Shown here: positions 1-5,194 of the stretch, in pieces
How the letters are laid out: each line of letters starts with the position of its first letter
Position numbering within the stretch: position 1 is the first letter of the stretch
Origin: Erysipelotrichia bacterium
GTDB taxonomy: Bacteria > Bacillota_I > Bacilli_A > Erysipelotrichales > Erysipelotrichaceae
DNA: 12,429 nucleotides
Assembly: GCA_009916335.1 (NCBI GenBank)
Contig: SAAR01000078.1
Coordinates: 1 to 12,429 of the forward strand
Direction: 5' to 3'
The notes under the pieces: model-generated
Told to the model about the DNA's origin: nothing
Seen by the model: only the letters and a program-made list of their open reading frames with translations
Database searches by the model: none
Translations under genes and position numbers: made by a program

Positions 1-2
1 GC

Positions 3-77
3 AGGATACATTGTTCACAAAAACCAATGGATTCCAATCCGGAAAATCCTGATCCAGAAGAAGTACCTTACTTATGA
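3..77 (+). CDS. Possible C-terminal tail of an upstream gene (partial)
   Basis: The frame beginning at base 3 is open from the left edge to a TGA at 75-77 and reads as a polar, acidic tail ending in NPENPDPEEVPYL. The TGA is also the first three bases of repeat copy A. Another frame is open to 97-99, so the reading frame is not certain. I do not recognise the protein. The piece is too short to assign and may be non-coding. Confidence 0.25.
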   Translation, partial: RIHCSQKPMDSNPENPDPEEVPYL

Positions 78-135
78 TTGTATGTATATGTCGACGTGAT
101 TAGGGTGAAAGGATCACAATCACAAGATGTAGCAT
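75..135 (+). repeat. Repeat copy A (25-bp core plus diverged extension)
   Basis: The core at 75-99 matches 1624-1648 at 24 of 25 positions, beginning TGATTGTATGTATAT and ending CGACGTGA; the one mismatch is G for A at the sixteenth base. Similarity continues more weakly to about 135, through a GATGTAG motif that corresponds to AATGTAG in the other copies, if one base is gapped. It lies directly behind a possible upstream stop codon and about 110 bases before a 25-base palindrome. Its function is unknown; the end of a mobile element or a shared leader are both possible. Confidence 0.7.
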
Positions 136-182
136 AACGACAAATTAAAATACAGAATTCTATGCAATATATAGATCAAAGC

Positions 183-207
183 AACTATTAAGAATTTCTT
201 AATAGTT
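183..207. promoter_or_regulatory. Perfect 25-base palindrome, candidate operator
   Basis: The arms AACTATTAAGAA and TTCTTAATAGTT are exact reverse complements around one central T, giving 12 of 12 pairs. The right arm overlaps the best -35 candidate (TTAATA, 199-204) of the nuclease gene that starts at 284. A repressor bound here would block that promoter. No T-run follows, so an intrinsic terminator is unlikely. Confidence 0.6.
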
Positions 208-228
208 CAAACTGAGATAGTATACTAT
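199..228 (+). promoter_or_regulatory. Candidate promoter of the DUF1016 gene
   Basis: A good -10 box TATACT (221-226) lies 16 bases after a moderate -35 box TTAATA (199-204). The -10 box is inside a second perfect palindrome, ATAGTATACTAT (217-228). This palindrome shares the ATAGT/ACTAT half-site with the larger palindrome just upstream, which suggests that one DNA-binding protein could contact both. The gene starts 55 bases downstream of the palindrome. The assignment is by eye. Confidence 0.45.
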
Positions 229-283
229 TTATGAGCCTGTAAGAAATACATATAAGTTCATACAAGAAAGTAGGTGAGACGAA

Positions 284-1306
284 TTGGCTAAAGACGAATT
301 AGACAGAAACATATATATATCAATAAAAGAAATCCTTACCAATGCACGTGAGAAAGCATATAAAGCCGTGAACTTTGCTATGGTTGAAGCTTATTGGAAT
401 GTAGGAAAACTGATTGTTGAAGCACAAGACGGAAACGAGCGTGCTGAATACGGTGATTTTTTATTGAAAAATCTATCAAAAGAGCTTACAAAGGAATTTG
501 GAAAAGGCTTTACAGTTACAAATTTGAGTTATATGCGCCAGTTTTATCTTGCATTTTCAATTCGTCACACACTGTGTGATGAATTGTCTTGGTCTCATTA
601 TAGGCTGCTTTCAAGAATCGAAGATGAAAATATCAGACGATTTTATGTTGATGAATGTGTAGAAGGCAATTGGAGTGTAAGACAATTAGAAAGACAAATC
701 CATTCGTTTTATTACCAAAGGATACTTGCAAGCCAGGACAAGCAGATTGTTCGAAATGAGATTAAACAGCTGGAAAAAGGAATACAGGCGGAAGATATCA
801 TCAAAGATCCATTTGTCCTTGAATTTATGGGATTGAGTGATCAACGGAATTTTACAGAAATTGAAGTTGAAAAAGCTTTGATGGACAATTTGCAAAAATT
901 TCTCTTGGAGCTTGGCAAAGGCTTTTCATTCGTTGCAAGACAGAAAAGAATTACTGCAGAGGGAGATCATTTCTATATAGATCTAGTTTTTTATAATTAT
1001 ATCTTGAAATGCTTTATTCTTATTGATTTGAAGGTGGGTAAACTGAGTCATCAGGATATTGGACAAATGGATTTTTATGTGAGGTATTTTGAGAAAGAGA
1101 TTAAATCCGATTCTGATAATCCCACAATCGGTATCATCTTATCGTCTGAGAGAAATGAAACGGTTGTAAAATATTCTGTGTTAGAGGAAAGTAAGCAACT
1201 TTTTTCTGCTAAATACCTTCCGTATTTACCGACAGAGGAAGAATTAAAGAAGGAATTAAAGCGGGAGAGGAATCTGATTGAGATGGAAAAAGGTTTGCAG
1301 GAGTAG
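284..1306 (+). CDS. DUF1016/YhcG-family predicted PD-(D/E)XK nuclease
   Basis: This 340-residue protein has the two-part YhcG architecture. An N-terminal helical DUF1016_N region (about 15-165) carries the family motif LSWSHYRLL (101-109), and a C-terminal nuclease-like domain (about 175-315) follows. Candidate active-site residues are Q220 in FVARQ, D233 in YIDLVFY, and D248-L-K250 in LIDLKVGK, followed by a conserved DNPTIGIIL. Family members usually have ELK where this one has DLK, which still fits D/E-x-K. The start is TTG at 284, supported by AGGTGAG at 272-278. It is a cytoplasmic, DNA-acting enzyme by family. A role in defence or mobile DNA is inference, and no restriction or methylase partner is visible. 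It is separated from the polysaccharide genes by 573 bases and probably transcribed alone. By eye its codon use is less AT-biased than the genes after it, which suggests separate acquisition. A 29-base palindrome lies inside the gene. Confidence 0.9.
   Translation: MAKDELDRNIYISIKEILTNAREKAYKAVNFAMVEAYWNVGKLIVEAQDGNERAEYGDFLLKNLSKELTKEFGKGFTVTNLSYMRQFYLAFSIRHTLCDELSWSHYRLLSRIEDENIRRFYVDECVEGNWSVRQLERQIHSFYYQRILASQDKQIVRNEIKQLEKGIQAEDIIKDPFVLEFMGLSDQRNFTEIEVEKALMDNLQKFLLELGKGFSFVARQKRITAEGDHFYIDLVFYNYILKCFILIDLKVGKLSHQDIGQMDFYVRYFEKEIKSDSDNPTIGIILSSERNETVVKYSVLEESKQLFSAKYLPYLPTEEELKKELKRERNLIEMEKGLQE
558..586. repeat. 29-base near-perfect palindrome inside the DUF1016 gene
   Basis: The arms CAATTCGTCACACA (558-571) and TGTGTGATGAATTG (573-586) pair at 13 positions by Watson-Crick and at one by G-T, around a central C. 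The segment encodes IRHTLCDEL (residues 93-101), just before the conserved SWSHYRLL. A related 17-base palindrome overlaps the stop codon of the same gene. Confidence 0.75.
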
Positions 1307-1328
1307 TCACGCACTGCGTGACCAATTA
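1306..1328. repeat. Diverged copy of the internal palindrome at the DUF1016 stop codon
   Basis: Bases 1306-1322 form a perfect palindrome with arms GTCACGCA and TGCGTGAC around a C; its first base is the G of the TAG stop. Compared with 564-586, 18 of 23 bases agree from 1306 to 1328, including AATT outside the palindrome. The sixth and twelfth bases changed together (A-T to G-C), keeping the pairing. In the frame that matches the internal copy it reads SHALRDQL, against RHTLCDEL inside the gene. That frame differs from the frame in which the gene ends. Confidence 0.65.
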
Positions 1329-1477
1329 ACGATTGAAGTATGGGCAAAATTTGCCTACGCTGAAATTATGGATTTGAGTTGATGTATAATTTGCAACAAG
1401 TGAGAAAATTAATGTTCTCGAATTCGAGTACATTGAAATGAACTATCAAGGATTACTTGACAGTTGGAAAACAACAA

Positions 1478-1530
1478 TGATTTTACGTTGGAACACATTA
1501 CGTGTACAAGAGCAAAAGCGAAAATGTAGT
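1478..1530 (+). repeat. Repeat copy C (most diverged)
   Basis: This copy keeps TGATT-TA-GT at its start, ACGTG at 1500-1504 and CGAAAATGTAGT at 1519-1530. These three blocks occur in the same order in copy B at 1624-1683. The spacing differs by a few bases and the middle is poorly conserved, so it is a weaker assignment than copies A and B. Confidence 0.45.
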
Positions 1531-1543
1531 CCAACTTAAGAGT

Positions 1544-1606
1544 CAGACTACAGGCTTAAAGCCAGTAATATCAATGGTTAAGAGGCTTTGTAGTCTATGT
1601 AGTCTG
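1544..1606 (+). promoter_or_regulatory. Nested hairpin with alternative pairings in the leader
   Basis: CAGACTACA (1544-1552) can pair with TGTAGTCTG (1598-1606) over nine bases, or with the adjacent near-duplicate TGTAGTCTA (1589-1597) over eight. Inside, AAAGCC (1558-1563) can pair with GGCTTT (1584-1589), or AGCC (1560-1563) with GGCT (1553-1556), but not both. No T-run follows. Mutually exclusive stems upstream of an operon are typical of leader control, but no ligand or protein can be assigned. Confidence 0.45.
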
Positions 1607-1623
1607 AGATATTGCAAACTTTT

Positions 1624-1690
1624 TGATTGTATGTATATATCGACGTGAGTATCGGAAAAGAATAACAAGGTCGAAAATGTAGTAATAGCA
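1624..1690 (+). repeat. Repeat copy B
   Basis: The core at 1624-1648 matches copy A (75-99) at 24 of 25 bases, and looser similarity runs through CGAAAATGTAGT near 1672-1683. The copy lies in the same direction as copy A, 1,549 bases away. The two copies therefore bracket the DUF1016 gene as direct repeats. Confidence 0.7.
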
Positions 1691-1728
1691 AGGGTTCTAT
1701 AGGTTGAGAGTGTAGTTGGATTATTACA

Positions 1729-1752
1729 GAATGGTTACAAGCATAACCATTC
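1729..1752. promoter_or_regulatory. 24-base hairpin/palindrome upstream of the polysaccharide operon
   Basis: GAATGGTTA (1729-1737) and TAACCATTC (1744-1752) are perfect reverse complements around a six-base loop. It begins 105 bases after the start of repeat copy B. The unrelated palindrome at 183-207 begins 108 bases after copy A. A weak promoter (TGGAAA 1759-1764, TATACA 1783-1788, 18-base spacer) follows and could drive the operon. It could be an operator or an RNA hairpin. Confidence 0.45.
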
Positions 1753-1879
1753 AATCAGTGGAAACGCTGAAAGGGTTGGAATTATACATGTTATATAGAT
1801 ATTTAGTTTTTATTCAGGATTTTAATGGTGATAACCTTAATTATATATAGAAGTTTTTAAGATAGCGGGGGTATTAGAC

Positions 1880-2560
1880 ATGAATTATTTAGTTGTTGTA
1901 GCACATCCAGATGATGAAGTTTTAGGTGCAGGAGCTACTATGTACAAGCTTGCACAAGAGGGACATTCAGTAAATGTATGTATTCTTTCTGGTGAGGTTA
2001 AAGCGAGAAGTAACCGTCCAAGTGCAGATGAACTAGCGATTGCTGTTGATAGTTCTTTAAATATATTAGGTGTTGATAGAGTTATAAAAGGAGATTTTCC
2101 AAATATCGAGTTCAATACTGTACCACATTTAAATTTAGTACAATTCATAGAAAAAGCAATAGTAGAAACTAATGCTGAAGTTGTATTTACCCATCATCCA
2201 GCAGATTTAAATAATGATCATTTACATACCTCACTTGCATGTCAAGCTGCTGTGAGGTTATTTCAAAGAAGGCCAGATTTAACACCTCTTAAAGAATTAC
2301 TTTTCATGGAAGTTCCTTCAGCAACTGAATGGGCATTAAATAAAGCAATGAATCAATTTAATCCAAATACATTCATTGAAGTTGGTGAGTTTGCCGTAGA
2401 TAAAAAAATAGAAGCTCTAGCTCAGTATCGTGGTGTTATGAGGGACTATCCTCATCCAAGAAGTCATGAAGCATTAAAAGGGTTGGCTGCTTATCTTGGT
2501 GGACAAGCTGGTATGATTTATGCAGAAGCTTTTGAAAGCGTATTTAGGAGAGGTTTTTAA
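1880..2560 (+). CDS. PIG-L/LmbE-family deacetylase
   Basis: This 226-residue protein is of usual length for the family of Zn-dependent N-deacetylases acting on GlcNAc-type sugars. The metal-binding motif AHPDDE is at 8-13 and the second metal/catalytic segment THHPADLNNDH at 104-114; a C-terminal YPHPRS (190-195) and GQAGMIYAEAFE complete the signature. It has no signal peptide or membrane segment, so it is cytoplasmic. The start is ATG at 1880 with GGGGGT at 1867-1872, seven bases away. It is the first gene of the polysaccharide cluster, 21 bases before the priming transferase. It probably removes an acetyl group from an N-acetylated sugar, either as nucleotide sugar or on the lipid carrier, leaving a free amine for modification. 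The substrate cannot be read from sequence; the family assignment is firm. Confidence 0.9.
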   Translation: MNYLVVVAHPDDEVLGAGATMYKLAQEGHSVNVCILSGEVKARSNRPSADELAIAVDSSLNILGVDRVIKGDFPNIEFNTVPHLNLVQFIEKAIVETNAEVVFTHHPADLNNDHLHTSLACQAAVRLFQRRPDLTPLKELLFMEVPSATEWALNKAMNQFNPNTFIEVGEFAVDKKIEALAQYRGVMRDYPHPRSHEALKGLAAYLGGQAGMIYAEAFESVFRRGF

Positions 2561-2581
2561 TCAGAGAGGGGGAACTATTAT

Positions 2582-3193
2582 ATGTACAAAAAGTATATAA
2601 AGCGTTTTTTAAGTATCATAATATCTTTTTTCGGATTAGTTTTATTGTTTCCTTTCATGATTATTTTAGCCATTATGATTAAATTAGATAGTAAAGGTGA
2701 GGCAGTATTTAAGCAAAAAAGACTTGGGAGAAACCAAACTGAATTTACAATTTATAAATTCCGAACCATGGTTGAAAATGCTTATAATTTGGGTGGAGCA
2801 AATTCATATGAGGGGGATCCAAGAATAACTAAAGTAGGCGCATTTTTAAGAAGGACAAGTTTGGATGAAATACCTCAATTAATAAATATATTAAAAGGCG
2901 AAATGTCAGTAATAGGGCCTCGCCCCATTCTAAAAGAAGAATTTGAACCTTACAAATCAAATGCATATTATGTTAAAAGATATGATGTACGTCCAGGATT
3001 GTTTTGTACAGTAGATGTTGATTATAGGGCAGTAGCACCGAGAGAATTACAATTTGAAATGGATGTTGAATATGTTGAGAATATGTCAATGAAATTAGAT
3101 TTTGTCATATTTTTTAAAACTTTTATAACAGTAATAAAAAGAAAAAATGTATATAGGCAAGATAAAGAAGGTTCTGCTGAAGGAAGTAAGTAA
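2582..3193 (+). CDS. Priming phosphoglycosyl transferase (bacterial sugar transferase family)
   Basis: This is a 203-residue monotopic phosphoglycosyl transferase of the short PglC-like class, without the extra membrane helices of WbaP/WcaJ. It moves a sugar phosphate from a UDP-sugar to undecaprenyl phosphate at the cytoplasmic face of the membrane, which starts repeat-unit assembly. A hydrophobic re-entrant segment lies at about 9-34, followed by QKRLGR (45-50), YKFRTM (58-63), the catalytic Asp-Glu pair D95-E96 in SLDEIPQL, and IGPRP (111-115). After RPGL (137-140) the usual TGxAQVNGR-like stretch is replaced by FCTVDVDYRA, which is unusual and may bear on sugar or carrier recognition. The start is ATG at 2582 after GAGAGGGGG. 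The sugar transferred cannot be predicted reliably; UDP-linked HexNAc or hexose are both possible. Confidence 0.93.
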   Translation: MYKKYIKRFLSIIISFFGLVLLFPFMIILAIMIKLDSKGEAVFKQKRLGRNQTEFTIYKFRTMVENAYNLGGANSYEGDPRITKVGAFLRRTSLDEIPQLINILKGEMSVIGPRPILKEEFEPYKSNAYYVKRYDVRPGLFCTVDVDYRAVAPRELQFEMDVEYVENMSMKLDFVIFFKTFITVIKRKNVYRQDKEGSAEGSK

Positions 3194-3255
3194 ACTATTA
3201 ATTCCTTAGTAAAATGGGCAGAAAAGAATATACCTAGCAAGCGAGGAGTTAAGAT

Positions 3256-3927
3256 ATGATAGTTTCAATACATCAGCCAGATTACATACCCTATTTAGGG
3301 TATTTTTACAAAATATATCAATCAGAAGTTTTCGTATTTTTAGATGATGTTCAATTTTCTAATGATAATATGCATCATTGGAACAGAATAAAAACTCCTC
3401 AAGGTGAATGCAGACTGAAAATACCAGTGGAGCATTCTTTTGGAGATAATATAAATCAAGTTAGAACTAAAGACGAACTTAAATGGAAGGAAAAACACCT
3501 TAAAACCATTGAAATGAATTATAAAAAAACAGAATACTTTGAAGAAATATATCCTAATTACAAGGAAGTAATATTAAGTGAATATCCTAATCTTTCTGAG
3601 ATGAATATTGTAATTAATCAATTCATATGTAAAAGTTTTGGAATTAATCCTAAGTTTGTTCGTTCATCTGATCTAAACATTGACTCAGCTAAAGAAGATA
3701 GAGTCATTGATATATGTTTAGCACTAGGCGGAACAACATATATATCCGGTAATGGAGCAAGAGCATATCAAGTCGATGAACACTATGAAAACAAAGGTAT
3801 TTATTTAAAATATACTGATTATAAGCCATTTACATATAATCAACGATGGGGTGAATTTATACCTAACCTATCAGTACTAGATTATATTTTTAATTGTGGA
3901 TTTAATAATCCTTTTAAATTAAATTGA
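3256..3927 (+). CDS. WbqC-family protein
   Basis: This 223-residue protein carries the WbqC-family pattern along its full length: HQPDYIPYLGYFYKI (6-20), FVFLDDVQF (26-34), W42-N-R-I-K46, a GGTTYISGNGAR segment (158-169) and the C-terminal IPNLSVLDYIFNCG (202-215). WbqC proteins occur in O-antigen, capsule and flagellin-glycan clusters. Their reaction is not well established; many are thought to act on amino or acylated sugars. No membrane segment or signal peptide is seen. GAGGAG at 3242-3247 precedes the ATG by eight bases. The 62-base gap before it is longer than most gaps in the cluster but holds no clear promoter. Its placement near the LmbE deacetylase suggests the two modify the same sugar; that link is inference. 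Confidence 0.88.
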   Translation: MIVSIHQPDYIPYLGYFYKIYQSEVFVFLDDVQFSNDNMHHWNRIKTPQGECRLKIPVEHSFGDNINQVRTKDELKWKEKHLKTIEMNYKKTEYFEEIYPNYKEVILSEYPNLSEMNIVINQFICKSFGINPKFVRSSDLNIDSAKEDRVIDICLALGGTTYISGNGARAYQVDEHYENKGIYLKYTDYKPFTYNQRWGEFIPNLSVLDYIFNCGFNNPFKLN

Positions 3928-3968
3928 TAGTTTGAAATTATAGTTTGATTTGTGAAATTTTTGAGTAT

Positions 3969-3985
3969 AGGAAGTGATTGCTATT
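3969..3985 (+). promoter_or_regulatory. Ribosome binding site pointing to an ATT start codon
   Basis: AGGAAGTGA (3969-3977) differs from AGGAGGTGA at one base. The GTG that could serve as an in-frame start (3974-3976) is part of this ribosome binding site and so cannot be used well with it. ATT at 3983-3985 is in frame, eight bases after GGAAG. Starting there gives an N-terminus (M)NVLVVCQYYFPEQF that fits the beginning of related glycosyltransferases. No in-frame ATG or TTG lies nearby. Confidence 0.55.
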
Positions 3986-5194
3986 AATGTATTAGTTGTG
4001 TGTCAATATTATTTTCCTGAACAATTTAGAATAAATGACATATGTGAAAGTTTAGTTTTAAAAGGACATGATGTAACTGTATTAACTGGATTACCCAATT
4101 ATCCATCTGGACATGTTCCTTTGGAATATAAATATTTTAAAAATAGAAATCAAAAAATAAATGGTGTTAAGGTAAAACGCTGTTTTGAAATAGGAAGGAA
4201 AAACAATAGTTTTTTCTTAGCTTTAAATTATTTGAGTTTCATGCTCTCCTCATTGTTAAAGGTTACTACTTTTAAGCGCAAGTATGATGTGATTTTGGGA
4301 TATCAACTCTCGCCAATAACAATGATTTTTCCAGCAATAAAATATAAGAAAAAAAATAATGTTCCACTTTACTTATATTGCTGTGATTTGTGGCCTGAGT
4401 CGATTAAATCAATAATTAAAAATGAAAATAATCCAATTTTCAAGTGTGCAAAATGGATTTCAAAATATGTTTATAATAATTCAGATAGTATAGGTGTTAC
4501 TTCTAATACATTTATTAAATACCTAAGAGAAGTAAATTGTGTTGACGAAAAAAAAATTCATTATATCCCTCAACATGCAGAAGACACTTACTTGAATACT
4601 GATTTTTCTGTAGAAGATAATGGTATAGTTGACTTTATTTTTGCTGGTAATGTAGGAATTGCACAAGATATGGATTGTATCATAGATGCATGCAAAATTA
4701 ACAAAGACATAAAGGGATTCAAGGTTCATATAGTCGGGGATGGTTCATACCTACAAAGGTGTAAGCAAATAGTCAATGAACAAGGACTCGAGAATATTTT
4801 CGTTTTTCACGGAAGACATCCAGTTGAAGAGATGCCATATTTTTATAAAATAGCTGATGCGTGTTTGCTTACTTTAAAAGCAGATAATCTTACAGGACTT
4901 ACAATGCCTTCTAAATTGCAAGGATATATGGCTGCTGGTAAGACAGTAATTGGTGCAATCAATGGCGCAGCTCAAGAAGTAATTAATGAGTCTCGATGTG
5001 GATTATGTGTTGAAGCGAGCGACTCTAAAGCTTTGGCAATAGCAATGAAGGAATTTATTTCTAATCCTGTAAAGTATGAAGAATGTGGTGAAAATGGAAG
5101 GGAATACTTTAGAAAATATTTTACCAAAGATATTTTTATGGAAAAACTTGAGGAAAAGCTAAACAGTTTATTGGAGGATAGTGCATATGTTTAA
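3983..5194 (+). CDS. GT4 glycosyltransferase (WcaI/WbuB-like)
   Basis: This is a GT-B fold, retaining GT4 enzyme of about 403 residues. The N-terminal acceptor domain begins NVLVVCQYYFPEQFRINDI and has LTGLPNYPSG and CCDLWPESI; the C-terminal donor domain has FAGNVGIAQD, VGDGSYL, FHGRHP and the nucleotide-sugar motif MPSKLQGYMAAGK. It is cytoplasmic or peripheral to the membrane and should add one sugar to the lipid-linked repeat unit. Its end overlaps the CapE-type gene by eight bases, so the two are translationally coupled. In E. coli O26 a related enzyme, WbuB, accompanies the L-FucNAc genes, so this one may transfer the 6-deoxy-L-HexNAc made by the next three genes; this is inference. A GTG start at 3974 would add three residues, but the ribosome binding site favours ATT at 3983. 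Confidence 0.9.
   Translation: MNVLVVCQYYFPEQFRINDICESLVLKGHDVTVLTGLPNYPSGHVPLEYKYFKNRNQKINGVKVKRCFEIGRKNNSFFLALNYLSFMLSSLLKVTTFKRKYDVILGYQLSPITMIFPAIKYKKKNNVPLYLYCCDLWPESIKSIIKNENNPIFKCAKWISKYVYNNSDSIGVTSNTFIKYLREVNCVDEKKIHYIPQHAEDTYLNTDFSVEDNGIVDFIFAGNVGIAQDMDCIIDACKINKDIKGFKVHIVGDGSYLQRCKQIVNEQGLENIFVFHGRHPVEEMPYFYKIADACLLTLKADNLTGLTMPSKLQGYMAAGKTVIGAINGAAQEVINESRCGLCVEASDSKALAIAMKEFISNPVKYEECGENGREYFRKYFTKDIFMEKLEEKLNSLLEDSAYV

Larger units (their letters stand above)
1307..1879. other. 573-base region without a clear gene; repeats and hairpins
   Basis: No convincing coding region fills this gap. A 34-codon open stretch (1278-1382, frame of the SHALRDQL peptide) ends in IEVWAKFAYAEIMDLS and a TGA. 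It has only a TTG to start from and no ribosome binding site, so it may be a gene remnant. A perfect TATAAT (1385-1390) lies next, with no good -35 box. Two repeat copies (from 1478 and 1624), a complex hairpin (1544-1606) and a 24-base hairpin (1729-1752) fill the rest. The stretch probably serves as the 5' control region of the polysaccharide operon, overlaid on old mobile-element debris; this is inference. Confidence 0.5.

Noticed and set aside
1..99. Alternative open frame to TGA at 97-99
   Set aside because: It reads through the 25-base repeat, and its composition (many Ile, Lys, Tyr, Met) looks like translated AT-rich DNA. The frame ending at 77 is more protein-like, though also unproven.
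1075..1347. Reverse-strand open frame of 90 codons over the end of the DUF1016 gene
   Set aside because: It is antisense to a clear gene, has no ribosome binding site and no recognisable protein. Its GHAVRD start is just the palindrome read from the other strand.
1457..1485. TTGACA as a -35 box for the polysaccharide operon
   Set aside because: The sequence at proper spacing (1480-1485, ATTTTA) is a poor -10 box, and it lies inside repeat copy C.
75..1690. CRISPR array
   Set aside because: There are only three diverged copies at irregular distances of 146 and about 1,400 bases, with no uniform spacers and no cas genes.
1307..1879. tRNA or rRNA gene in the non-coding stretch
   Set aside because: No cloverleaf with a GTTCGA-type T loop and acceptor stem could be found, and no conserved rRNA motif is present.
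3927..3948. Direct repeat ATAGTTTGA twice with 13-base period before the first glycosyltransferase
   Set aside because: It is only two short AT-rich copies, easily produced by chance, with no related copy elsewhere.
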